Positions 18,514 to 31,480 of a DNA stretch of 64,000 nucleotides are shown here, in pieces. A program made the position numbers and the translations under genes. This DNA is from Dirofilaria immitis (taxonomy: Eukaryota; Nematoda; Chromadorea; Rhabditida; Onchocercidae), in NCBI GenBank assembly GCA_024305405.1, contig JAKNDB010000086.1:1425001-1489000 (forward strand), written 5' to 3'. Below the pieces are notes generated by a model, which was not told the DNA's origin, searched no databases, and saw only the letters and a list, made by a program, of their open reading frames with translations. Numbering within the stretch: position 1 is the stretch's first letter; each line of letters begins with the position of its first letter.

Positions 18514-20631
18514 TCACTGCAAGATGATAGGCAGTATAAAATAAAAAGACCCAACCCGTAAAAGAATTAATGAGTGAATGATGTCACGTAGGTAAAAACT
18601 GTCGATAATCGGGACTTTCGTATTTGATGACGAAGAACTGCTCGAAGTGCCAAATTCAATGTCCAGCGATGCGAGTGGAGCGTGTCTCTGGAATCCTTCC
18701 AGAATTGTATAACTATCTCGAGCAATATCGAAAGCAGAATCAACAGAGTTAATAATAAGGGGAACAGCAGCGGGAGCAGTGGAAACAAAAATATTGGTGC
18801 TATTACGGTCATTACAGGTCAGATCGCTAGTTCTTCTAAAGTTGGAGACAACCTGAAGCAAAGACTGATTCTGCTGTGCAGAAGCGATTGGAGAAATTCG
18901 TAGCGACGGTGATCTTATAGCACTTGATAACAATAGCGAAGGTGGATTATGCAATTCAACGGTCACATTCTGCCTGCAAAATTTGAAGCATTATCTATTG
19001 CGTAGACATTGGCTACACACTTCAAATGTGTGTTACAAATAAGTTAAATCTAATTACAACTATTACTGATATGTTATGTTCACATGGTGAACCATCTTAC
19101 ATTGTTTTGCAAGAGCATTACTAGAGATTGATGACGAAGTAATCAAACAATATCCACTAATAAAAATGATGATTTTGGCATGGTGAAGCTATGCATTCTG
19201 AGATAAACCAGAATTGTCTTTGTGAAAATCAAACCGAGGAGAAATGTGGCTGCAGTATTTACTTGAGGACGTACAAACACGACCATAATCGTGTCCATCG
19301 AGTACGAAATCATTTTCTATATCAAAGATGCCACAGTAATAATTATTAAGGTAACGCCCGTAAAATCTCCTGCAATTTTATCTTTTAACACTCAGTGCAC
19401 TTTATTCTGAAAGATTATTGAAACATTAATGTTGTCCTGCGCTACTTCGAAATTACTGATTTTCCCCATTTCCCTGGCATTTTTAGCTTGTTTAGGCTGT
19501 TAGACAAAAATTCAGAATTCCAGACAATAAAGCTTTCATCGAGATACGGACAGATTTTAATATGTTCTCATTAACCATCACGTTATTTGATGACGTTGAA
19601 AAAAATTCGACCTATTATCAACAGTATCAAGAAGCAGTTGAGGTATACATGGAGCAGAACGATATTTCCGTCGCTTATCTATTACTGCAAATAACAATAT
19701 TGGTAAACGATATTAATAAATAAATCATAGAGTAAATAAATAAAGAAAAAAACGAACAAATTAATGAGGAATAAGAGAGTAGTTTCTTTGGTACATTTTT
19801 CAATTAAATAAACAAAAAGCACATCCATCATGTCAATAAAAAACGTAATGGGATGAGTCATCAAATGCTGCATTTCTGATGGCATGATCATAATATTCGT
19901 AAGGAAAAATTAAAAGAAACTTACTTGGACTGGAATCACATCTTGACAGTGGGATAGCTTTGTATTGCGGCATCCATTCACGTATTTCTTCATCGGTCAT
20001 CGGTAAACGCTTTTGTACAGTATCCCTTTGCAATAAAGATTTTTTCTTACACGGATCAACTTCTTCTACACTTTGAAATATCTGCAATAATTTACTAAGC
20101 GAAAATAACCTGTAAATTATCAATGTTTTATTATAGACTTTAGCATCTGATTTAAATTTAATGGAAGAAGATACGGTAAACAAACAGTAACCTGCGTGTT
20201 CTTATCTCTGCTTTCGAGAGTAATAACACATGCGATGATAAGGATAAATGAACCAATGCCCATTGCGATTGGCCCGAGATACTGCAAACTTTTAAATAAA
20301 TATCGTTTGGTCCAGTTGGTGGATATCTTGTCGGTGCCATCATCTCCATTATGTACAGTTTCCTTCAAATTTTCGTTTGAATTTGATAGAAAAATTATGG
20401 AATCAATTCTTGCAAACATTTTAGAGCAAGCAAATGAATGACTTAATTGAATTATTCAAATATTCTAGAAACTGATAGCGAAAATGCATAAATACAAGAA
20501 TGTACTGAAATTAGGTAAAAAGTACACACCTGAGATAAATAAACATCGAAATAACCAAGAATGGTCATCAAAATGCCAAAAATAATAATAACACCACCAA
20601 AAACAATTGCTCTGCATGCCACCCACAATGT
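18514..20631 (-). CDS. TMEM200: TMEM200-like two-pass membrane protein (5' incomplete)
   Basis: Supported coding blocks: 20631-20530, about 20408-20192 (possibly from 20441), 20081-19925, a candidate at 19369-19209, and 18966-18514. The first block ends in a TM helix (AIVFGGVIIIFGILMTILGY). The second holds LQYLGPIAMGIGSFILIIACV then LESRDKNTQ. This matches the TMEM200 pattern, in which the first helix ends in LGYWP and the second reads GP..MGIG.F.F.CAN..L.ENRD..T. The third block has an acidic segment with MTDEEIREWM, and the last is a Ser-rich cytosolic tail. The cellular role of TMEM200 proteins is largely unknown. The junction between blocks 1 and 2 and those around 19369-19209 do not match in phase. 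The start codon lies in an upstream exon I could not place, and membership of the 18966-18514 block is probable only. Confidence 0.72.
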
Positions 20632-23600
20632 CTGCAAGCAGCTATTTCACGCAGGCTACAATTTTGTTATTGTCAGATAATTTTGGAAATTTTCTCACTA
20701 AAATCTTAGAAACAAAATTAGCATTTTCTAACAAGTTTTTACTCCAAACTTTCATATTTCACAAATTTCAAAACATTCATTTTTTCCTTATAAAATGGAA
20801 GTGAATTTATTAGGAGTTTATTCGATACCCTTTCAAATTTGAGAAATTCTATAAAGCCGTAATAGCAACCAGTGAATAGCTATTGTAGTGAAATGAATAA
20901 GATTAACTTCAGTAATATAAGAATGTCAACTTTAGCGATCAGTTAAATTTTATGACAAGACAATTATTATGAAATTTCTTATTGGTAAATCAATGAAATA
21001 AATATAATTTATTGTTTGTCATGAAAGATCGGCTACCTATGACTGCTATGCAATTACGTTAAAATTCAGAAAAGTGTAAGGCCTCATGTACTTTTATTGA
21101 TATTTATTAGAAGAAAATGTTTTAAAAACAAATGATCACGGAAAACCATAGTTGTTTTTCACATGAATTTAAAAGATGTGCTTCAAGAAAGGAAATATTT
21201 CAAAATTTGGAAGATAAAATATAAAAGTGACAATTATCAACAATCCTGTCACTTCACAAGAGAAAATGTAAAAGGAATGGATAGCGAAATATACAATTGA
21301 ACAATGGCAATGTTCACAATCTTCCTAGTTATAACTGAAAACAAAATTGAAATTAATTAACGTTTCGGATAGTACAGGCTATGTGCTACTTTGCACCTCA
21401 ATTATTTGGAAACTAACTTATTCCCTTTTATCAAGCCTTTAAATTCAAGATTGTCATTATATACGTAAGCTTAATGTCGAATCTCTGAGCTTTTGATACT
21501 GACAATTATTACAAGCGTATCTGCGTTGCAGATCTGTCATTTCTTGCATTTCGTGAGACTGCGTTACGTAAAAGATGGATTGATTCAGATGAACTGTTTG
21601 CTTTTTAGTGTGAATACTTCAAAAATTAAAAAAAAAAGATAAATTTAAATTATGATTTGAAAATTATAAGACTTAACAATCTAAAAATTAGTCATTACAA
21701 TCTAAAAACATGGTATCCAACTGTACATTTTTATGGATTACCGAAAATTACCGTTTACGGGAGCCGAATGTCGAATAAGAAACAGAAAATGAATGAAATA
21801 TAATTGCGTGCTGTAGACATAAACATTTGATATGCGCAAAGCTCTAAACGGATTACTGTTTAAATAAAAATTTCCAACCTATTAAAGATCCGAAGAATTC
21901 AAATAACCATGCAGAACGGAAAGCCGAGAAGAAAGAATGAGCCGCTTGTTTCAGATGTTGCCAGGATTTAAGTTATTCAGCTTTAAAATTTCATATTTTC
22001 AGATTTCTTAGGCACAATACAAAGTTAAATACAAAGTTATTCCAATTTTTTGTCTACTCGTTTCAAATATACATGCGCGATTGTTTTTCAAGCCTGAATA
22101 ACGATAAATCCCTAGTCATGCAAAAAAATTTTGAGGTGAAAAGTTTTTCAACTGACAAACCCAACCCTAGAAAACCTGAGCAGTATAATTAAATCGTTGA
22201 TGGAAGTACAGTTAAGTCATGGATGATTTTTCAGGCCTATTCAAGCCTAAAAAAATCTTTTTCTCTTTTAAGCTTTTTAGGCTCTCGTTTTTATTATACG
22301 TACCGCGCATGCTTTATAATTCGCTATAATTGATGTAATAATCTATTAACATTTCGGCAGTCTAAAAGGTTAAAAAACATAATTTTCAAAGGTAATGATT
22401 TTACTTTAAATGCAATCAAGGAAATGATGAAATCCTGCTTCTTGGAGCATGATCCTCAGTTTTCTTGTTTATCTCATATATTATTTTCTAACCAGTTAAA
22501 AATCTCTGGTCTTACTTTCTTGGCCATTTAATACTTTCCAGATGCTAACTATCTACTCATTTCAAGTGAACAGCATACATTACTTGATCAATCCAAAAAT
22601 AAATTTAGTAACCTACAGGATTTGCATCCATGGCCGGTTATCCTTACTGTATAACATAACATGATAATACAAGAAGACCTATCTTAATCATATTTTCACA
22701 CATAGAATTCTTACAGAATGAGCTTAACAGTTTCTCCCGAACAGCAAAAAGTGTACCGAAAGTTTCGACTCATTAATTTGATGATATTTATAGTTTGTGT
22801 GATTAAAATTTCGTCGTATGATGATGAAAGCTGGATGTTGGACCATCAGCTCTCCTACTGTCGTTATGCTTTTAAAGCGTCCGGAAAATCCCACAATTTT
22901 CTGATAAAAATTGTTTTTGACAAAACGCTCTTCCGCTGTTGTAATTTTTGATAAGAATAGCAGAGTAGATTGGACTATCAAGCGAGCGGCACCGGCAATC
23001 AATATTGTTTCGTAGAATTACCATTTATTTGTCTAGGTTATATGAAAAAAATTTTTTAAACGCATGAGCTTTCGATTCTATTGGAACATACGGGACGAAA
23101 AAGAATCAAATTATTCGAAATATCGATCGCTTAAACAAAAAGGAAAAGTAGAAATAGAGAAAAATGACTGGAAAGATCAAAATATCAATAAATAAAGGTA
23201 TGATTATGAGAACGGTGTAATAAGAAATATTCTCCATCAAAGCGCAAAAAGCTTGTGATTTCGAATAATTTAACTATTTTAGTGAAATTTGCCGATTATT
23301 CTAGTAATGATAATCTGAGGATAGAAAGTTGTGAAATAGTCATGCATAATGTCAGTAAAATATGTGTAATATATTTTTGTGATCGTGGCAACAAATAACA
23401 AGACCAGAATTATGTGCGTTTTCTTTCAAGTCAATATAGGCTTTAGAGTAGGAAAAAAAGGGATGCAGGGAAAACAGCTGGATGACTGAAGGCGTAGTGA
23501 ATAGATGGATTATGGATAAATAGATATTGAGAGTAACTGTTTAAGAGTGATAAGAAATAAGTAAATGATGAATCGAACAACGAATTCATCACACTCAAAT

Positions 23601-26098
23601 CACCCTTGAATTTATCTGCGTTCCATTGCTCTTTATGAATTACTTTGAAAGAAAGTTATATTTATCATAATGTTTTCAACGATTTAAGTCTTTTTGAATA
23701 TAATATCAATCATTGAAATGATATCAATTTTCAAGCAGCTTTTTAGCAAAAGTCATTGCTAAACTATGTCTTATGAAAATAATATTTGTGGATCGTGCAT
23801 GTCTCACGATTGTCAATTCAAAAATAATATTCGCCTTGATGGATTCAGCGATAAACTAATGGATGAATAACTTAACTGCTTGATGCAAAATACGATTTTT
23901 CCACATTCGCCGTTTATTATTTTTCTAATTTGGTAATTCGAAATTTCTGACTTCATTTTCAAAGTCCGCTTTTTTCCATTGTATCCAATGATGTTAAATT
24001 AAGCAAACGATGACAATAATTTTTCCAATAATGAATGAAAAACAAAAAACGGTAATGGTTATCGTTCCATAAATACAGAAATACTTTCATCCTCCATTCT
24101 CACCTTATTAAAATAAAATACAAATGACTGGGGTAGGGGCAGAATTTTATCCTTCTCTCAGCAAAAAGAAAAAATTTTATCTGTTTTTTGTCTCATACCA
24201 TTCAATGCTTGCTAGCAGCAAAAAAATAGACATAAAATAAAAATTGCTAGCATTATTTACGGCCATTTTTTCCGTCGACAGATATTGATGACACGCGTCA
24301 CAGATGGATATCTGTGCCGAGTTTTGTTTACTCCACCGCAGTTTTAAATGACATTAAGTAGAAGGATTGCCAAAGTAGAAGTGAGTTAAATTAGCGTGTT
24401 AAGCTGATGAAAGTTTATAATAAAACAAGAAAATGATAAAGGATAATAAGAAAGAAATCGAGAGAATAGGATGGATGAGAAAGAATGAATTTGAGGCACC
24501 AAAAACGATCCACTAACCACTGCCTAAGAATCGATTCAAATGATGTGTTTACCATTACACTAAATTTTATTTACAGCTCCTAAACGTAAAAATTTTGAGC
24601 AATCTATCAGTTTTTCCTAGTCAAAGAATTCCAGTCAAAAATTATGTACGATATCATGAGATTTTGACTATTGACTATTCCTTTATGAATTTACCTTTTA
24701 ATTAACAAAAACACAAAAATTAAAATAAACATAGATTATATGGATTGCGATCAAAGTAGAATTTTAACTGAAAATTCCAAAAATATACATCTATATAATA
24801 TATGATTTTTCCAAAATTCATTTGTTTCAGTGAGCTCAGAAAAGTTCTAAGTGTTACTAGAGAGTGTAGAGAAGTTGTGCTTTTCAGTCTATGAAAAACC
24901 ATAAGAAAATTCTAGTACTCGTAAATGGTACTGTTCACAATGTCATATTTTTACTTCGTTGTTTGAAACCGATCAATTTTGTCATTTCATAAATTACTGT
25001 GAGTCAAATTTTTCAATTTTTTCCCAAAATCCGAAAAAGACAATTTTTATATCATCAGCAGCTAAATTTGAGATCCATGAACAAATCTTGAATTTCAAAA
25101 TATGGCATTTACCGAACAACAACAAATAGATGAACGTAGGATATCAGCCATCTATAGGCCAGACAGATTAACGAGAAGAAAGAGAGGGAGGAAAAAGATA
25201 TTGAATGGAATGAAATTAGATTTTCGGCTGATATATGAAACAGGGAAAAGAAATATATTAAAAGAAGGAAATGGTCTTAATTGAATTTGGCTGTGTGAGA
25301 CCAGAACAGATGGGTAAACAAACTGCGGGGCAATGCTCAATGGAAGTCTGATGGATTTGGGAAGAACATTTAGGTTGAAAAAATATTTAGACTGAAAAGT
25401 AATATGCAAACATGAATATTGGTTCGAGAAGCGAGAGTCTAGTACCGCTACTTAATGCAATTATGCCTCCCGCTAATATAGCTGCGTTAATGAGGATGAT
25501 GGAAAATTATGCGCGATAAATACTTCTCGCATATTTTTAATGTAATCAAAAAGAGACTAAAAGTGACTCATATTCACAGTAATAGTATCTGACTATGAAT
25601 TTGGATGACTCCAATGAGATGGATGCTATGAGATTGGTCACAAAAGACTGCTCTGAAATATTACGAAATCTATTCTAAATTCAAGAAGAAAGATTCGTAA
25701 AAGACAAATGGATAATTTCTCCATGAAAACAGTTTCTGTTCATTAAGGAAAGATGATGAATTGTTCGATAAAAGTCTTAAAATTATAACGTGAAGCCTGA
25801 ATATATGATATATAAAATTTTCGCACATCTTTCGAGGCCTTTCTGAACTTGGTTTTAGAAAAAATCAATGAACGTTTACAATCTAAAATTAGAATAATTT
25901 ACCAATAATTGATGACTGGGAGTCTGAATAGATGATGTTATTTAATTAAGAAAGAAATAGAAATTTGACATGGAGAGAATACGCGAAGAAATCTGCTGGT
26001 AAAAATCGAAACAAAATCATATGTGAAGAAGTACGAGCACAAAACTGCGAATACCAAAGTGAGAAGTCCAGATATATATGAAATGGTTTCCACTTGGG
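20632..26098. other. 5.4-kb region with no supported gene
   Basis: This should contain the 5' exon(s) and promoter of the TMEM200-like gene. A minus-strand open stretch at about 21476-21605, containing MQEMTDLQRRYACNNC, could be one, but its splice phase does not fit. The minus-strand frame at 22724-23002 and the plus-strand frame at 25102-25284 show no domain. The rest is AT-rich. Confidence 0.4.
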
Positions 26099-26359
26099 TC
26101 AATCATCATTGTTGCACAACGCAGACGCGTCAGGTCCAGTTTTTACTATGACGACTTGATCATGATGGCCCAACCTGTTCGGGAATGCTTGGAAAGAGAT
26201 AGGTATAGTGCGATTGCGGTTGTTTCTGTGACTTAGGATGTTGTGTCTATGTGTAATGTGTACGTGTATATGTATGTATATGTGTATGTATGTGTATGTG
26301 TAATGTGTACGTGTATATGTATGTATATGTATGTATATGTGTATGTGTATGTGTATGTA

Positions 26360-26390
<31 letters not shown>

Positions 26391-26395
26391 TTGTA

Positions 26396-26432
<37 letters not shown>

Positions 26433-26601
26433 GTATGTGTACGTGTATATGTATGTATATGTATGTATATGTGTATGTGTATGTGTATGTGTCTGTGTAT
26501 GTATGTGTATGTGTATGTACTTGTATGTGTATGTGTATGTATATGTGTATGTGTATGTGTATGTACTTGTATGTGTATGTGTATGTGTATGTGTATTTGT
26601 A

Positions 26602-26644
<43 letters not shown>

Positions 26645-29600
26645 GTATGTGTATTTGTATGTGTATGTGTATGTGTATGTGTATTTGTATGTGTATGTGT
26701 ATATATGTATGTATGTGAAGGTGATGAGATTCACAGCTGAAATAAGTGGAAGTAGGACTTTAGATTACGAGATGAAGATGTACTCGAAATGTAGTTGATT
26801 TGGCGTAGGAGCAGATAAGCTGGTGTACATAGGATTTCATTTTTTAAAATCATTACTCATTAATTGAAGGAAGGACAGTGTATCGTGAAGAAAGTCTTGA
26901 CCAATGGATAATCATTTTAAAATTTCTATTGCACACATTTCAAATAGAATGAATTACTATTGCATTGTTTCAGTACGATTTCATCGATAAAATGTTGTAA
27001 AATGGAATAATTAAGCACAGATTAAAAGAAATATTTGAGCAGCTTTACCTCAATATGAACACATCTTTTGATGACTTTGCGTGGAACTTTTCTCGCTTTC
27101 GTTTGGCTTTCAAATAGCTATCCCGGTTCTGAAAACTGGAATCCAAGGCTGCAAGGTTTATTTTTCCCAAGCCTAGTGAGACACCGCGAGCCGTTCCTAA
27201 CATCTGCAGTAGCAGAATAGAATCGTAAAGTTCAATTTCAAATACAACAAATTTTCAGGTATTCATTCCGGTGGACCAACTTTGCGGAACTTTTCCGTTA
27301 ATTGGTATTCAGAGTGGAGAGATTCGCAGTCAAATATGGAAAGATTATTCCATTTAAAATGACTGTTTCTTATTGCATTCATTTGTTTCTCCATGTAACC
27401 ATACAATCAATACTGGGTCCAGTAATATAGCATTAAGTAAAGGGTTCAATCATATAATATTTAATAACTACTCCTGAAAACATAGAGTGTGGTTGATTAA
27501 GAAGCTATCACGTAATGGACGAGCGTCGAATCGCCAGAAATCCTGGAGATCTCGATTTTTTCCATGTTCAAATTTGGAATAAACAAAGAAAATGAAGTGT
27601 TAAAGGTAACAAAAGTGTCTATATAAAAGATTAAAAAGGATTGGAGCATAGCGACATTTTAAAAACCGAAGTTTGAGGAACTTCTTAATTACAGAATTGA
27701 CTCCATTTCAGATTATTGACAGACATCATTAATCAATAAAGGGTTGAATTTTTTCTGCATTGTTTAGCAACATAAATGAAGTGGACAAAATTTCGTATTT
27801 TTATTTTAGTTTTAGAAATTAAGATTCTTTTAGATCTGGAAAATAGTTAAAGCTTAAAACTATTAGCGTTAAAGCTTAAAACGATTAGCGTACCTTTTAT
27901 TCATACATAAATGATCAGTCAAAATGTATTGCTGCTCATAAATGCAAATATTTGATATGAAAGTTTTATTAGTTTAAGGCTTAATAGGCATTTGTATGCT
28001 GCGTTTGCAGTATGTTGAGTTAGACCTGCGATATAGTAGGATGATTAGCACACCTTTACTGGTTTTAATGGTACAACTTGTGACATACGTAATAAATAAA
28101 GCAGTTAGTTGCTAGGGCAAAATGTTAAAATGTGTAATGCTTTTAACACAATTATTTTTAGAATAAAAGCGAGTTTAAGAAAGACCTCGCTAATATAACA
28201 TATAAAAAGCAATCCTTAATCTTTCTTCATTAACTTTTATTATCAGCAAGTGCTTGCGTTTTATATCGAATTATTTGATAATATTTAGCAAATGATTACT
28301 TTTATCAACCTACGAATTTGCTTGCTATCGCTAAACTTACAATTCCACCAATTGGGAATAATGATACTTTCGTTGTCACGAAAACTTCCTTCGAAAACTT
28401 TTGCGGGAAAACGTTACCCTGCTTGATTTGCTTGTTCTGCAATTTTCTATCCCATAGTTAATTCATTTCCTAATATTTTTAGAAGATATTAATATTTTAA
28501 ACTTTAATATATCTAAAAGTTTTCTAGAAGAATGGGATGCTATTTTAAGCATGATATCCGTCTTGGAATAGTTCAATGCCTATTTTTAGTGAAATGTTAA
28601 TGTTCTCCACTCTATTATGATTATAAATTATTTGAGTAAAGAAATAATAAAATCAACAAACTACAAGTGATTTTAATCACCAAAATAGAAAATTTATATT
28701 TGGAATAACTCAGTCACTAGTTTATGATTTTCCATCACTAATATATGTATGAGAATCTTGCATTCTAAAAAGAAAAATTATTATTTAATTGCTATGGAAC
28801 AAGAATGACTTTAGGCGACAATAATCCATGAAATAGCTATTACTAAGAAAACTAATAAAAGTTATGACTAACTAAAGCAAAAATCCATTGGCACTTCAAC
28901 CTGATGCCATTGTTCTATAACCATTTTGCAAGCTGTTTTTAAATCAGCTATCTTCCTTAAATTCTGTAAACAAATTAATACTATTTTTGAAGTTGGTCAA
29001 AAAATGATCAATCATCTCAATGATTATAAATTTTCTAGAAGATGAGCTTTTTCTTGAAAAAAATAATAAAACACGATTGATTTCTTATTACAGCTCAATA
29101 GGTTATAATTTTGTAAATTGTAACTATTAATGCATAATATTATGTAGATTAGGATGAGGGATTAAAAACGAAATTAGAAACTATATGGAGATTGAATCGA
29201 TGAAACTTTTGAAAATATTGAAATTTTATGCTTTCATTCATATATCAAAAAGATATCCCGATGTATCAGCATTTTCCTACAAGTTCAATTATAAAGCAGA
29301 CAGATAGATAGACATAAATGGAAAATTATATAGCTCTTCATAAATATTTACAATCAAGAGAGAAATTAAATTGAATAATGCAACTTTGTGGAATATCACA
29401 TCACTTCAAGCCACATGGTGAATAAGATGGAAAAAAGCCTGAAGCCTGAATGGATGGATATAGGACATAGAAAAGAATAAAATGTACAATGGAATAAGGA
29501 ATGGATGGCATTTATTCGGCTAAGACAAATCCAAAGAAATGACATATAGTAAGGGTTAGTAAAAACTAAATGTTGAATTTATAAGGTGATATATCTATCT

Positions 29601-29756
29601 GTCTATAGATGCATAACGGGGTGGTTTAGTTAGAGACGCTGTGTGAGTCCCACTATCCTAAACAAGATCCCGTTTAATGGAATAGTTCTACTGAGCCCAG
29701 TTTACCAAGTCAACTGGGCACAATTTAACGAGATGCTTATATAGAGATAGACACAC

Positions 29757-29799
<43 letters not shown>

Positions 29800-29824
29800 T
29801 ACATATACATATACACATACATGT

Positions 29825-29860
<36 letters not shown>

Positions 29861-31480
29861 ACACATATATATATATATATCATAGATATACAGGCAGACA
29901 GCTATACAGATCCGTTAGATTCGATAAGAAGATGGTGAAATACATGGAAAGAAAAAGTGGAATTTGCATCTACGACATGCTAACATTTACCGTGGGCACT
30001 TCATTTTCCTTGTTCAATGAATGTCACACTTATCCCATCGTTTTCGAGAATATGGCAGCAGTGTTCAGGCAGTTAGTTCATTGATTGGTTGAGTGATTGA
30101 CCTACTGATCGGCCGCATTTTTTCTAAGCTGCTTCAACTACTGTATATTAAATTAATGACAATATTCTGTTATATGCCTCTTGCTTTAATCAGTAAAGTT
30201 CGTTAATTGATTACAAACTCATTTGATCGTCTTCCACATCATATATAACTGTTACAGATGTAATATAAAGAATTAAAAATATATTTATTTGTGAATCGAT
30301 AACAAACATATAGCAAAAGATGAACGCAATGATAATAAAACATATAATATTTAGATTAAATTATCTTCCAGTGATTTCCAGTGATTTTAATTTCAATTTT
30401 GAAATTAAAAAAACCGAGCCATCTTACAAGTAAAACCTGAGAAATAGAAACTATAACTTTATTCTCGTTTTTATCATTTTTATTTTGCCAAATGATCGAT
30501 TCATTATTTATTCCTATAATATAAAAAAAAAAAAAAAAAAATGGTAGCATGAAAAATGCCATTTTAGAAATCGTTTGTATGTCATAGTTTGTAAATAGTT
30601 TAATAAATTAGAGATGAAGTATTACTGAAATACTTGTCAGGTCAATTGAGGTATTCACCTCTTCATTCTCATATATCAACATAATTTCAAGCATAGTTTC
30701 ACTTGTTTATAGATTCCATTATGAAGGCATTGAATTTAAAAGAATAGATAAATGCTAGTGCCAATATGTTCATGAAATTATAAAAGGTCGTTTGTTTCTT
30801 TTTTCTGTCTTCTTATCTTGGCTTTCAAGACGAATAATTTTCTTATAACTTAGCCACTTTAAGACTGAAAAAGATCCAAGATTTCCAAAAAATCACTGAA
30901 CACTAAATTATCAGCATTTTATTCGTCTTTTCAATTATTTACTACTTGTTTATCCAATGTTATTTGCACGTCATATTGAATCAGCCATTTTAAAAGCAAA
31001 TAAAATTTATACTTTTTGAATTGAATGGAAAAAAAAATTGGATGATTTAAAAGATTTGTCATTTTTTTTTGAGTGAAAGTCTTATTATTATCATTATAAT
31101 ATAATTATCGCGAATAGTTATAATATCAATGATCAATATGATTATTTTATCTAATAGCAACATATATATTATATATATTACAAAAATGCAATACTATATT
31201 ACACAATTGAATATATATCATTATAATGCCAATTTTTATGCTGTCTATCATTAATTTAGCCAGAACATTTGACTATTACATTCATTATTATGCTAAAGCT
31301 TCAATGATTTCACTTTTATGATCAGTAAAGATTTCGTTCTTATTATTAATGATATTCAAATGGAAGTACCTTAAACGCTTTTGAGGCATAGCCAGCAAAA
31401 GTTTTGGAAGCCGTTAATCTAGGCTTCAACACTTTGCATAACTTCACGTTACGTATTATGCCAAAGTTGTGATTTGAAAT
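26099..31480 (-). CDS. Unrecognised protein, five phase-matched exons (5' incomplete)
   Basis: Exons: 31480-31370, 28963-28901, 28436-28341, 27203-27049, 26174-26099. Each has AG/GT borders. Phases are 0,0,0,2 throughout and the sum is 501 nt, so the reading frame is intact for 166 residues to a TGA. It reads as a basic soluble protein. Segments include VKLCKVLKPRLTASKTFAGY, DLKTACKMVIEQWHQ, KEVFVTTKVSLFPIGGI, TARGVSLGLGKINLAALDSS, RDSYLKAKRKREKFHAKSSK and a C-terminus VVIVKTGPDASALCNNDD. There is no clear TM helix or signal peptide in this part. No start codon is present, so at least one upstream exon is missing, probably between 31.5 and 32.8 kb. I do not recognise the family. Two long hexamer arrays sit in its introns (26236-26712 and 29751-29880). 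Confidence 0.55.
26236..26712. repeat. (GTATGT)n hexamer array, about 480 bp
   Basis: Tandem GTATGT/TGTATG units with occasional TTGTAT, ACTTGT and TACGTG variants. It lies in the last intron of the unrecognised minus-strand gene, so that transcript reads ACATAC. All long plus-strand frames here (Val/Tyr/Cys/Met repeats) are artefacts. Confidence 0.97.
27846..27889 (+). repeat. 22-bp tandem duplication
   Basis: GTTAAAGCTTAAAACTATTAG plus C, at 27846-27867 and again at 27868-27889, with one mismatch. Confidence 0.9.
29695..29719 (+). other. Short perfect hairpin, 8-bp stem
   Basis: GCCCAGTT (29695-29702) and AACTGGGC (29712-29719) pair around a 9-base loop. It sits at the end of a roughly 120-bp stretch of higher GC content (about 29620-29740) just before the intronic hexamer array. 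No RNA family is recognised. Confidence 0.4.
29751..29880. repeat. (ACATAC)n / (AC)n / (TA)n compound microsatellite
   Basis: Tandem ACATAC units to about 29822, then an AC run, then a short TA run. It lies in the first supported intron of the unrecognised minus-strand gene. Its orientation is opposite to the 26236-26712 array. Confidence 0.96.

Noticed and set aside
22724..23002. 92-residue minus-strand frame upstream of the TMEM200-like gene
   Set aside because: Considered as the missing 5' exon, but there is no TMEM200 similarity, no fitting donor and no domain.
26099..26798. Long open frames on both strands (Val/Tyr/Cys/Met or His/Thr/Tyr repeats)
   Set aside because: They are translations of a hexamer microsatellite. 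Only the last 25 codons at 26174-26099 (-) are kept, as a splice-supported exon.
29620..29740. tRNA-like stretch (GGTGGTTTAGTTAGAGACGC near a hairpin)
   Set aside because: The D-arm-like motif is not followed by a paired anticodon arm or a GGTTCRA-type T arm, and the acceptor ends do not pair.
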